Below, piece after piece: positions 28,235 to 36,825 of a stretch of DNA of 64,000 nucleotides (positions are counted from its first letter, which is position 1; every line of letters begins with the position of its first letter). The position numbers were made by a program, and so were the translations under genes. Where the stretch lies: assembly GCA_002690865.1 (NCBI GenBank), contig NZGG01000032.1, positions 42,313 through 106,312 of the forward strand, in the 5' to 3' direction. The stretch is from Gammaproteobacteria bacterium. Its GTDB lineage: Bacteria; Pseudomonadota; Gammaproteobacteria; Pseudomonadales; Azotimanducaceae. The notes below the pieces were generated by a model. The model did not search any database, was not told where the DNA came from, and saw nothing but the letters and a program-made list of their open reading frames with translations.

Positions 28235-29008
28235 TTAACTAATTAGCGCGATTGATTTCTTTCTTAGTCGGCGCATTCCATGCAACCATCGATCAATGTT
28301 ATCACCCTTGCGACGGACATACTCTTCCACTTCAGGATGCGGAAGCACATAGAAACGCTCCATACGAATTGTTTCAACCACAACTTTTGCGAGTTCTTCA
28401 GGTTCCAAAATACCATCAGTTTGACCGTCACCCAAACTTTTAGGTCCCATCGCTGTATTAACCCCCTGTGGACATAATACCGAAACATGGATGCCTGCAT
28501 CACCGTGGGTTATTGCCAGAAACTCTGCTAGTTTCACGCTAGCTGCTTTTGTGACGGAATATACTCCAGCACTCAAGGCCGCTAGTAATCCTGCAGCACT
28601 TGCTGTATTCAACAAGTATCCTTCTCCTCGCTCTATCATTCCAGGTAAGACAGCTCGGGCTGCATACATATGTGACATTACATGCAGATTCCACTGAGCA
28701 TGCCACTCGTTATCTTCAACGTCAGTTAGAACCCCATCATGTCCCTTTCCTGCGTTAGAACAGAACAAATCAATTTGCCCAAACTTAGACTCAGTAGCAG
28801 CCACAAGCTCTTGTATCTGCCTTTCATCGGTAACATCACAGGCCATTCCTTCACAACCTAATTGAGATGAGATAGCCTTAACCGCAGCCGCATCAAGATC
28901 AGCTAACATGACCCCACGAGCGCCCTCTGCAAGAAAGGCTCGAGCCATTGCAGCACCAATACCTCCACTTCCTCCAGTGATTACTGCAACTTTGTCAACT
29001 AATTCCAT
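28235..29008 (-). CDS. short-chain dehydrogenase/reductase
   Basis: Classical SDR of 257 residues. It has a Rossmann nucleotide site TGGSGGIGAAMARA, CSNAGKGHDG, and the catalytic Ser in NTASAAG with Tyr-x-x-x-Lys in VYSVTKAA. An Asp after the second strand (LADLDAA) suggests NAD preference. It would oxidise a hydroxyl or reduce a ketone, and within the surrounding CoA cluster could be a hydroxyacyl-CoA-type step. It is 72 bases downstream of the CoA-transferase gene on the same strand. Confidence 0.88.
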   Translation of the reverse strand: MELVDKVAVITGGSGGIGAAMARAFLAEGARGVMLADLDAAAVKAISSQLGCEGMACDVTDERQIQELVAATESKFGQIDLFCSNAGKGHDGVLTDVEDNEWHAQWNLHVMSHMYAARAVLPGMIERGEGYLLNTASAAGLLAALSAGVYSVTKAASVKLAEFLAITHGDAGIHVSVLCPQGVNTAMGPKSLGDGQTDGILEPEELAKVVVETIRMERFYVLPHPEVEEYVRRKGDNIDRWLHGMRRLRKKSIALIS

Positions 29009-29080
29009 TTCAAACCCTTATCCTGTTGTATCGGACGCTCAAAAGTACACTCGTGCCATTTGATACGCAAGATTAAAAGG

Positions 29081-30280
29081 CTAAACAATTCCATTTTCTC
29101 TAAAAGATGCTATCTCCTCATCCGAGAAACCAGCTTCAGTTAATACTTCTTCTGAATGTTCACCTAAACGCGGAGGCTTTGAGCGAATACTCGGGCCATC
29201 TTGATCTGTTATATAACCAGCTTTCACCAGCGTTACTTGACTATTATCAAGGATTGGAGACTGCACCGATTCAAAAACACCACGATGGTCAAATTGTGGA
29301 TCTTCAATAACATCCGGGACTGATCGAACTTCGGCGACCGGAACACCACCTTTTGCCAAGGCTTCTAACCAGTACCTTGTATTCTTTTGTACAAGAGCAA
29401 GAGTTACAAAATCTGCAACAGCGTCGCAATTCTCGATACGACTAGTCATAGTGCTAAAGCGCCCATCAGTGAGCCTTTTCTCTATTCCCAAGATAGAGAA
29501 AAGTTTTTCAACCTGAATTTGAGTGAGTGCTGTAATTTGTATTTGTCCATCAGAGGTTGGAAAAACATTTCCGGTAGGTTGCCTAGTAGGCGACATATTA
29601 CCGAGAAGGCCAACCAAAGCCCCCTGATTGAAATAATCACTATATTGAACAGCTTGAAGAACAACTGCCGTATCCATCATGGCTACATCTATGCGCTGCC
29701 CTAGCCCGGTTTGTTCTCTTCGATATAAAGATGCCGATATAGCAAATGCGGCATTGAGACCCGTACCCATATCAACAGGCGCGAAACCTGTTCGTGTGGG
29801 TCCTGTACTTTCGTGTCCCGTCTGCGACATCATGCCAGAAGAAGCTTGAATAGCTCCATCATAAGCCGCCTCACCAGCTTTTGGTCCGTCTTGCCCATAG
29901 CCTGAGATAGAACAGTAAATAAGATCAGGCTTGACCAACTTTAATACGTCATAACCTAAACCTCTTTTTTCCATGGTTCCAGCCTTAAAATTCTCTACTA
30001 ATACATCCGCCTCACTTACCAACTCTTTGATAATAGCGACAGCCTCTGGAGTCTTGAGATTTAAGGTAAGGCTTCGTTTGTTTAAGTTCATGTTCATAAA
30101 AGAAGCAGTCAATCCATGGCTGTCCTGCCCCTCAACTATATCGCGATTTATATCTCCAATTTTGGGCTGCTCTATCTTGATAACTTCTGCCCCTAGAAGA
30201 GAAATTTGCATAGCCGCAAAAGGTCCGGCTAAAACTTGGGAAAAATCAATTACGCGAATACCTTCAAAAGCCTGAGGCAT
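29081..30280 (-). CDS. CaiB/BaiF-family CoA-transferase (family III)
   Basis: Transfers CoA between carboxylic acids, activating a substrate for catabolism. It has 399 residues, beginning GIRVIDFSQVLAGPFAAMQ, with LGAEVIKIEQP and VLVENFKAGTMEKRGLGYD. The catalytic aspartate is expected in GFAPVDMGTGL. It is the first gene of the minus-strand run CoA-transferase, SDR, (gap), DUF35, thiolase, and is divergent from an MFS carrier. Substrate unknown. Confidence 0.92.
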   Translation of the reverse strand: MPQAFEGIRVIDFSQVLAGPFAAMQISLLGAEVIKIEQPKIGDINRDIVEGQDSHGLTASFMNMNLNKRSLTLNLKTPEAVAIIKELVSEADVLVENFKAGTMEKRGLGYDVLKLVKPDLIYCSISGYGQDGPKAGEAAYDGAIQASSGMMSQTGHESTGPTRTGFAPVDMGTGLNAAFAISASLYRREQTGLGQRIDVAMMDTAVVLQAVQYSDYFNQGALVGLLGNMSPTRQPTGNVFPTSDGQIQITALTQIQVEKLFSILGIEKRLTDGRFSTMTSRIENCDAVADFVTLALVQKNTRYWLEALAKGGVPVAEVRSVPDVIEDPQFDHRGVFESVQSPILDNSQVTLVKAGYITDQDGPSIRSKPPRLGEHSEEVLTEAGFSDEEIASFRENGIV

Positions 30281-30326
30281 TTTTTCTCCTTAAATAAATT
30301 TATAACACTTAGGATAAACCAGCTAC

Positions 30327-31655
30327 TTGCGCGAGTCATGCGCTGCTATCATTAACGGAGCTCCACTTCCTGCTGAAAAAATCTTGCAAAAAATATATTA
30401 CGGCTACTGGTTGATTATAGGCGCTTTTTTCGCTGAGTTTATATCCGTTGGGATACAAAACTACATCATTGGTCCGTTTATGATACCTATGATAGATGAC
30501 TTCGGTTGGACACGTGCAGAATATACCCTTCCTCGGACAGTCGGCGGATTTGTGACTGCAGCAACTGGATTCATAATTGGTAGTTATTTAGATCAGTGGG
30601 GGCCGAAAAAGTTTATGGTCTTTGGGGCTCTCATTTTATCTGTATCTCTTTATCTCTTATCAGAAATTACAGAACTATGGCATTGGGTGATACTTAACGG
30701 CGTAATTCTTACCATTGGAGCAGCGCTTGTTGGTAATCTTGTCGTAAACGTTACGCTCATAAAATGGTTTGTAGATTTCCGTGGCAGAGCCATTGCGCTC
30801 GCCGCTATGGGAGTTTCCTTTGCAGGAGTAATACTTACACCTTTTACCACTTGGGCTATCGATACATATTCTTGGAGATTCACATGGCAACTGCTTGCTC
30901 TATTAACCCTTGTTCTAGTGATACCTCCAGCTCTAATCATGCGCCGCTCACCAGAAGATTATGGTTTACAGCCAGACGGCCGAACCAAGGGAGACGACCA
31001 GAAAGGTTTAACGAAAAACGCAATAGTTGATTTCAATCGATCATTAACACGGAGACAAGCACTAAGCACCAAAACTTTCTACTGGCTAGTGATTGCATTC
31101 ACATTATTTACGATTTCGATCCAAGTAATGCTTTTACAAACAGTACCTCTAATGACGGATGCCGGATACGATAGGAAAACTGCCGCACTAATGATCACCG
31201 TGATATCTGTTCCCGCGATGCTAGCAAAGCCCGTTTGGGGTTGGCTAATCGATGGACTGCAGCAGCCCAGACTTCTCGCTGCAGTAAGTTCTTTAGTAAG
31301 CGCCAGCGCGCTATTTATAATAGTTTATGCAACGAACGGTAATCACCTAGGTTTGTTGATAGTGGGATTCCTCCTGCTAGGTCTTGGCTGGGGGGGGATG
31401 ATTCCGCTTCAAGAGGTCATTTGGGCCGCATTTTTTGGTAGACGGCACATAGGTGCGGTAAGAGGTGCTGCAATGCCTTTTATGATCTGTCTTGGATCAA
31501 TCGCGCCGATTGCGACGTCATACTATTATGATGTGGTTGGGGACTACAATGGAGCAATCATGACCGTGGGGTTAGCCAACCTTATAAGCTCAGTAATAAT
31601 AATGTTGATAAAAATGCCATCTCTCAGTAGTAACCAAGGATTCGAGAAAAGATGA
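30327..31655 (+). CDS. MFS transporter, probably organic-acid carrier
   Basis: Major facilitator protein of about 440 residues with twelve predicted membrane helices. It has the cytoplasmic loop motif GSYLDQWGPKKFM and its second-half counterpart GWLIDGLQQPRLL. The layout resembles monocarboxylate/OFA-type carriers, which fits uptake of an acid activated by the divergent CoA-transferase (inference). The start is uncertain: TTG 30327 gives an odd polar leader, and TTG 30384 (leading directly into KIYYGYWLII) gives a more typical N-terminus. Neither has a strong ribosome site. Confidence 0.85.
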   Translation: MRESCAAIINGAPLPAEKILQKIYYGYWLIIGAFFAEFISVGIQNYIIGPFMIPMIDDFGWTRAEYTLPRTVGGFVTAATGFIIGSYLDQWGPKKFMVFGALILSVSLYLLSEITELWHWVILNGVILTIGAALVGNLVVNVTLIKWFVDFRGRAIALAAMGVSFAGVILTPFTTWAIDTYSWRFTWQLLALLTLVLVIPPALIMRRSPEDYGLQPDGRTKGDDQKGLTKNAIVDFNRSLTRRQALSTKTFYWLVIAFTLFTISIQVMLLQTVPLMTDAGYDRKTAALMITVISVPAMLAKPVWGWLIDGLQQPRLLAAVSSLVSASALFIIVYATNGNHLGLLIVGFLLLGLGWGGMIPLQEVIWAAFFGRRHIGAVRGAAMPFMICLGSIAPIATSYYYDVVGDYNGAIMTVGLANLISSVIIMLIKMPSLSSNQGFEKR

Positions 31656-31754
31656 TCCACGGAAAACTATGGTAAGCTTTTGCCATCGCACACAAATTAG
31701 TATTTGGGCCAATTTACCTGTGATTAATCGAGAATACTTTAAGAGGAAGAACCT

Positions 31755-32849
31755 ATGAGTACCCCCGCAAAAGTGGTTGTTGTCCCCAAAGAACCAGGTA
31801 GACTAAATATCGTAGACATAGAATTGCCAGACCCGGGTCCTTATCAGATAGTTGTTAAACAATACGCGAGCGGTATCTGTCACAGCCAACTTCACCAAAT
31901 GCACGCGGCTCGGGAAAATCCGGTCATTCTCGGTCACGAGTCAACCGGAAAAGTAACTAAGATCGGTGCAGAAGTAAAACACGTTTCTCCTGGCGACACA
32001 GTGTTGGTCACATGGGTACCTAGAAACATGACAGAAGGCTCAAGATCACCTGAACCAGCCGTCCTCGAGCTTCCGAATGGAGAAAAAGCATACTCAGAAA
32101 ATGTATTTACCTGGGCAGACTACACAATTGCGGATGAACAATATGTTGTAAAAGTAAGCAGCGAAATAGATAAAGAAGTTACTTCAATCATTGGCTGCGC
32201 AGTAATGACTGGTGCGGGAGCGGTAGAAAATACAGCTAAGGTAAAAACTGGCGATAGCGTTGCCATTTATGGCGTTGGTGGTGTCGGATTATCTGCGGTA
32301 GTTGCTGCAAAAACATTAGGCGCGAACCCTATTATTGCAATTGATCTTGACGAGGAGAAACTCGCCTTCGCGCGTCAGTTTGGTGCTACTCACACCATAA
32401 ATGCTGGGGAGCAGAATCCAATCAGAGCAATAAAAGATTTAACAACAAGTCAAACAAAAAAAAGTATGACCTCTCGTCCAGTCTCAGGAGCCGATTTCGT
32501 ATTTGATTGCATTGGTGTCAAGAAAACTATGGAACAAATTGTACCTTCAGCAAGAAGCGGTTTCTTTGGTGCAGAACCGGGTGGAACAGCTGTCCTCGTG
32601 GGCGTACCCACAACTACCGTAGAATTAAATGCCCGTGATATTCTCCTCAGTGAGAAAAAATTTATTGGCAGCATAGGAGGTTCTTGCTCACCCGAGCGTG
32701 ATTTTCCCCGGTATATAGAATGGTTCGAGAAAGGTTTATTGGATCTGCATCAGTTAGTCACAGAACGATATGAACTCAAAGATATTAATGAAGCTACTGA
32801 TGCTTTGCAGTCAGGGAAGATTTCTGGACGCGCGATAATGGTTTTTTAA
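31755..32849 (+). CDS. zinc-binding alcohol dehydrogenase
   Basis: MDR-superfamily dehydrogenase of 364 residues. Catalytic zinc ligands are present: Cys42 (GICHS), His61-Glu62 (GHES) and a cysteine in IIGCAVMTGAGA. The NAD site is GVGGVGLSAV, followed by an acidic ID residue that favours NAD. The four-cysteine structural zinc lobe found in class I and III alcohol dehydrogenases is absent; that stretch (about 95-125) has no cysteine. It follows the MFS gene by 99 bases and has an AAGAGGAAG ribosome site before the ATG. Confidence 0.9.
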   Translation: MSTPAKVVVVPKEPGRLNIVDIELPDPGPYQIVVKQYASGICHSQLHQMHAARENPVILGHESTGKVTKIGAEVKHVSPGDTVLVTWVPRNMTEGSRSPEPAVLELPNGEKAYSENVFTWADYTIADEQYVVKVSSEIDKEVTSIIGCAVMTGAGAVENTAKVKTGDSVAIYGVGGVGLSAVVAAKTLGANPIIAIDLDEEKLAFARQFGATHTINAGEQNPIRAIKDLTTSQTKKSMTSRPVSGADFVFDCIGVKKTMEQIVPSARSGFFGAEPGGTAVLVGVPTTTVELNARDILLSEKKFIGSIGGSCSPERDFPRYIEWFEKGLLDLHQLVTERYELKDINEATDALQSGKISGRAIMVF

Positions 32850-32870
32850 GGGCTCTTATCGCGCGTATTA

Positions 32871-34133
32871 TTAAATTCCTGGTACAGGGAAACGTTCACA
32901 GAACTTTTTAACTTCACCACGTATCTCCTCTAGCAAGTTTTGTTCTTGTGAGTTTTTCAAACAAGTTAAAATCCAGGTGCCCAACTGCTGCATATCGCCC
33001 TCTACCATCCCTCGCGCAGTTGCCGCTGGAGTACCCATTCTTATGCCACTTGGACGAAGAGGAGGGTTGGGATCATCTGGTATTATTTGTTTGTTAGTCG
33101 TAATGTTAACTTCGTCCAACACCTCTTCGGCTTGACGTCCATCTAATCCAAAACTCGAGCTCGTTTCAACAACGAGCATATGGTTATCAGTTCCCCCCGT
33201 TACTAGCGATACATCTGCGTCCAGGAATGTTTGAGCTAAAGCTTTTGCATTCAACAAAACCTGCTGAGCATAATTTCTAAACTCTTCAGTCTGAGCTTTC
33301 AATAGCGTTATCGCAATCGCCGCTACAGCATTCATATGAGGACCTCCCTGCAACCCTGGGAACACCGATTTATCAATTTTAGAAGCCAAAGATTTAGTGC
33401 AGAGAACCATGCCACCCCTTGGCCCACGAAGCGACTTATGCGTTGTAGTCGTCATTAGATCAAACCCAAAATCAAATGGATTTTTCATTGCACCACCAGC
33501 AACCAACCCTCCAAAATGGGAAGCATCAGTCATCGTCAAAGCTCCTACTTCATCAGCAATATCTTTAAATGCTGCATAATCAATATCTCGGGGATAAGAT
33601 GTATAGCCACATAGAACTAATTTCGGTTTATTTGCTATCGCATCTTCACGGACCTTGTCGTAATCAATAGACCCATCTTTCGGATTGGTGACATAACGAA
33701 CGAAGTTAAACAATTTACCCATATGCGAGACTGGCGCACCATGAGTCAGGTGCCCGCCATGAGAAAGATCCATAGCCATAATAGTATCACCAGGCTCCAA
33801 CAAACCGAGGTAAACAGCTTGATTCATAGCGGAACCTGATAACGGTTGGACATTCGCATGTTCGCACTTGAATACTTCTTTCGCGCGCTCTCTAGCTAGA
33901 GTCTCAATCTCATCTGTAAATTTCTGCCCACCATAATACCGCCGCCCAGGATATCCTTCTGAGTACTTATTAGTAAATACACTCCCCAGAGTGGCGAGAA
34001 CTTCAGGAAAAGTATAATTTTCTGATGGAATTAACTCGATACCTTTACGCTGTCGATCTTCTTCGCCTTTCAAGGCTGCATAAATGGCTGGATCATTTTG
34101 GCTAAGGATTTCAAGATTATCAGGCACAGGCAT
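32871..34133 (-). CDS. glyA: serine hydroxymethyltransferase
   Basis: PLP enzyme that converts serine and THF to glycine and 5,10-methylene-THF. The PLP lysine is in TTTTHKSLRGPRGG, with LSHGGHLTHG and TDASHFGGL supporting the family. The ATG at 34133 (MPVPDNLEIL) gives 420 residues. A longer frame to 34193 is rejected because its extra codons are the riboswitch RNA. A GTG at 34127 lies seven bases after GGAG and may be the true start. It is regulated by a ZTP riboswitch directly upstream. Confidence 0.95.
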   Translation of the reverse strand: MPVPDNLEILSQNDPAIYAALKGEEDRQRKGIELIPSENYTFPEVLATLGSVFTNKYSEGYPGRRYYGGQKFTDEIETLARERAKEVFKCEHANVQPLSGSAMNQAVYLGLLEPGDTIMAMDLSHGGHLTHGAPVSHMGKLFNFVRYVTNPKDGSIDYDKVREDAIANKPKLVLCGYTSYPRDIDYAAFKDIADEVGALTMTDASHFGGLVAGGAMKNPFDFGFDLMTTTTHKSLRGPRGGMVLCTKSLASKIDKSVFPGLQGGPHMNAVAAIAITLLKAQTEEFRNYAQQVLLNAKALAQTFLDADVSLVTGGTDNHMLVVETSSSFGLDGRQAEEVLDEVNITTNKQIIPDDPNPPLRPSGIRMGTPAATARGMVEGDMQQLGTWILTCLKNSQEQNLLEEIRGEVKKFCERFPVPGI

Positions 34134-34161
34134 TCTCCGGTGATTAACGTCGATAAATTCC

Positions 34162-34236
34162 GAATACCCAGGCGAGCGGCTCAACTTGATCACACTTCCC
34201 GGTGGTTAAATCCACCCTAGTCGCCAGTCATGTGAC
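34162..34236 (-). promoter_or_regulatory. ZTP riboswitch controlling glyA
   Basis: Read on the minus strand, the order GACTGGCG (34222-34229), a GGTGG...CCACCGGGAAG stem and loop, and GCCGCTCGCCTGGG (34167-34180) match the conserved blocks of the ZTP (pfl) riboswitch. These bind the purine alarmone ZMP/ZTP, which builds up when 10-formyl-THF is low. glyA is a known target of this class. A TATAAA -10 element at 34246-34251 would start the transcript right at the 5' edge of the aptamer. The expression platform is unclear, as no terminator is seen before glyA. Confidence 0.88.
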
Positions 34237-34289
34237 GTAGTACAGTTTATACGTGCTTCCCCTCGATTTAAACATAATTAAGGAATACT

Positions 34290-34622
34290 ATGACGATTCG
34301 TGAGCTTTATTTTCAATCATCATCAGCGTCAATGCCAATTGACACTCTAGAACTAGATAGTCTGATGGATGAATTACCCCAATGGGAGATACAAGGCTTA
34401 TCAATTGCATATCTCGTTCGTGATTATAAATGCACTGACTTCTTAACAGCGATGGCCTTAGCTAAGAAAATCACTGACCTAGCAGAGCTTTACAACCACC
34501 ATCCAGAGTTGACAATACGCTGGGGAAAGCTAAGTATAAAGTGGTGGACACATACGGCAAACGGCATTACTAATAATGATGTTTACCTAGCACATCAGTG
34601 CGATCTGATAAATCAGGATTAA
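34290..34622 (+). CDS. pterin-4a-carbinolamine dehydratase family protein
   Basis: A 110-residue protein of the PCD/DCoH family. The core motif is LAELYNHHPELTIRWGKLSIKWWTH, cited here by position about 70-94: two adjacent histidines, then a beta strand ending in a Trp-Trp-Thr-His block. These enzymes recycle 4a-hydroxy-tetrahydropterin made by aromatic amino acid hydroxylases, or have molybdopterin- or folate-linked roles when no hydroxylase is present. No phenylalanine hydroxylase lies nearby. It is divergent from glyA, and a good AAGGAA ribosome site precedes the ATG. Confidence 0.85.
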   Translation: MTIRELYFQSSSASMPIDTLELDSLMDELPQWEIQGLSIAYLVRDYKCTDFLTAMALAKKITDLAELYNHHPELTIRWGKLSIKWWTHTANGITNNDVYLAHQCDLINQD

Positions 34623-34665
34623 AAATAGCCTACTTCAATATTAATTTACACAATTGAATTAATCA

Positions 34666-35601
34666 TTAATGGAAAGGTAATTGAGTCAAATCGACATTGC
34701 CCCCGCTTAAGATAATTGCGACTCGTTTCCCTGAGAATAGGTCCTTATTGCGGAGTAAACCTGCCAAGGGCACGGCACAAGAAGGCTCAATAATAATTTT
34801 TAGACGGGTCCATAACAGATACATCGCCCTTACAACTTCATCATCCGTGACAAGCAAAATATCTTTTACTAAATTTTGTATTATTGGAAAGTTCAATGAC
34901 CCAAGGGTAGTCCTTAATCCATCACAGATAGTATTAGGATTATGTTCTGGGATTCTTTCACCAGTCTGCAAAGACCGATAGGCATCATCAGCACCTTCGG
35001 GTTCGACGCCATATGTAGTAACCTTATCTTCAGAAAACCCTAATAAACAGCCTGCAAGCAATCCTCCTCCTCCGACGGGAATTATAGCAATATCCACATC
35101 TTCCACTTGCTCAAGTATTTCTAATGCGGCTGTTCCTTGACCCGAAATCACTTGCTCGTCGTCGTAAGGAGGCACAAAATAAGCACCTGTATCCTTTACT
35201 AGTTGCTGCAGTGTCTCTTCTCTAGATTTAAGGTTAGAAGCACATTCAATAATTTCCCCACCGTAATTTACAATCGCATCCTTCTTAACCTGTTTCGTAT
35301 TTTCAGGAACAATAATTCGAGCTCGCATATTGCTAGTAGCGGCAGCCCAGGCCAACGCAGCTCCATGGTTACCCGAAGAATGTGTCGCCACACCGCTATT
35401 TATTGCGTCTTTAGACAAACTAAGGACAGCATTCGTGGCACCCCGAGCCTTAAACGCACCTGTCTTTTGAAAGTTCTCACATTTAAAGAATAACTCTGCC
35501 CCCGAGAGATTATTCAAAGACTCACTCTTTAGAATCGGGGTTTCGTGGATAAAGGGGCGAATTCTAGTATGTGCGAGCTTTATATCGTCAAAATCAAGCA
35601 T
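34666..35601 (-). CDS. threonine/serine dehydratase (serine racemase-like)
   Basis: Fold-type II PLP enzyme of 311 residues. Lys51 in KTGAFKARGA binds PLP, SSGNHGAALAWAA is the substrate loop, and PVGGGGLLAGC is the phosphate cup. No regulatory ACT domain follows, so it is the catabolic or racemase type rather than biosynthetic IlvA. The ATG at 35601 is chosen because the sequence before it overlaps the upstream gene. It lies 16 bases after the AICAR transformylase gene. Confidence 0.9.
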   Translation of the reverse strand: MLDFDDIKLAHTRIRPFIHETPILKSESLNNLSGAELFFKCENFQKTGAFKARGATNAVLSLSKDAINSGVATHSSGNHGAALAWAAATSNMRARIIVPENTKQVKKDAIVNYGGEIIECASNLKSREETLQQLVKDTGAYFVPPYDDEQVISGQGTAALEILEQVEDVDIAIIPVGGGGLLAGCLLGFSEDKVTTYGVEPEGADDAYRSLQTGERIPEHNPNTICDGLRTTLGSLNFPIIQNLVKDILLVTDDEVVRAMYLLWTRLKIIIEPSCAVPLAGLLRNKDLFSGKRVAIILSGGNVDLTQLPFH

Positions 35602-35617
35602 TTCAACGCTGCCATCA

Positions 35618-36760
35618 TCAGTGCAAAAAACATCGTAAGCCAGTTTCCAAAAGAGCGATATTGTGCTCCTCACAGGCCGCCTTAACAATCTCATCCCTGA
35701 CAGAACCTCCAGGGTGTGCTACAACCATCACATGACTTTTAGCAGCACGATCAATATTATCTCTAAAAGGAATATATGCATCTGAGCTTAGACAGAGATT
35801 ATCAAACGACCCGACCCAACTGAGTTTTTCGTCCCTCGAGATCGACTCCGGAAGAATTTGCAACTTGGATACAACATCCTTTTGCTCATTTTGGGATAAA
35901 TCATCCCAAAGCAAATACTGATCAACAACATTTGCTTTATCAGGTTTTGTTAGTCCTTTTTGGAATACCAGCGCCTGCACTTTCGGATGAAACTGCATCA
36001 TCCATTTATCTGCCTTATCACATGCGAGTCGAGTGCAGTGAATACGCGACTGCTGCCCGGCACCAAGGCCAATTACTTGCCCGTCATAAGACACACAAAC
36101 ACTATTGGACTGGGCATATTTCAATGCTGTAGTCCCAACTAACAAACTCTCTGTGACGTCTGAAGAGACCCCTGAAAATAAATCTTTTGAAATCGCAATC
36201 GCATTCCTTTCCTGTTCAAAATTGAAACCAAATAACTGCCTTTCTTCTGTTACGGGGGGGACATAAGATGGATCCATTTGTAAAATAATGTAAGCACCCG
36301 ACTTCTTACTCCTAAGAATATCTAGCGCGACGTCATCATAATCAGGAGCTATGATTAAATCAGAGACCTCCGATTTCAGTAATAAGGCAAGACTTTCATC
36401 GACTTTTTGACTAACTGCCAAAGCATCGCCAAAAGAACACATCCGATCACCACCACGCGCTCTAGCATAAGCAGTTGCAATCGGTGATAAATCTCTCGAA
36501 GCAAGAAACTGAGCGTTCAGAAACTCCTGAGACAATGGAGCTGCTACCGCAGCCCCTGCTGGAGAAACATGTTTGAAGGAAGCCGCTGAAGCTTTCCCAG
36601 AGGAATCTGCTAATTCCATCACAAGTTGCCAAGCCATTAATGCATCTAAAAAATTGATATAGCCGGGCGTCCCGTTGAGAACTCGCAAATCTTTTGTCGG
36701 ATTTGAAACAAAGGCTTTTCCCTGATGCGGATTCACGCCATACTTCAACGGTGTTCTCAT
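35618..36760 (-). CDS. stand-alone AICAR formyltransferase (PurH C-domain type)
   Basis: Transfers the formyl group of 10-formyl-THF to AICAR in purine synthesis. The 380 residues correspond only to the transformylase part of PurH: LKYGVNPHQ near the start, the catalytic Lys63-His64 pair in SFKHVSPAGA, ARGGDRMCSFGDALAVS, IGLGAGQQSRIHCTRLA and SDAYIPFRDNID. The IMP cyclohydrolase domain is absent, so inosinate closure needs another protein, perhaps a full PurH elsewhere. It is close to the ZTP-controlled glyA and followed by the dehydratase gene. Confidence 0.9.
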   Translation of the reverse strand: MRTPLKYGVNPHQGKAFVSNPTKDLRVLNGTPGYINFLDALMAWQLVMELADSSGKASAASFKHVSPAGAAVAAPLSQEFLNAQFLASRDLSPIATAYARARGGDRMCSFGDALAVSQKVDESLALLLKSEVSDLIIAPDYDDVALDILRSKKSGAYIILQMDPSYVPPVTEERQLFGFNFEQERNAIAISKDLFSGVSSDVTESLLVGTTALKYAQSNSVCVSYDGQVIGLGAGQQSRIHCTRLACDKADKWMMQFHPKVQALVFQKGLTKPDKANVVDQYLLWDDLSQNEQKDVVSKLQILPESISRDEKLSWVGSFDNLCLSSDAYIPFRDNIDRAAKSHVMVVAHPGGSVRDEIVKAACEEHNIALLETGLRCFLH

Positions 36761-36825
36761 ATAGATACACTCATTTTCTTAAATTACTTATTCCGTTTAC
36801 CGTTCACACTTAACACTTCTTATTC

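Noticed and set aside
34134..34193. N-terminal extension of glyA
   Set aside because: The bases are the conserved 3' block of the ZTP riboswitch and the linker, so they are not coding.
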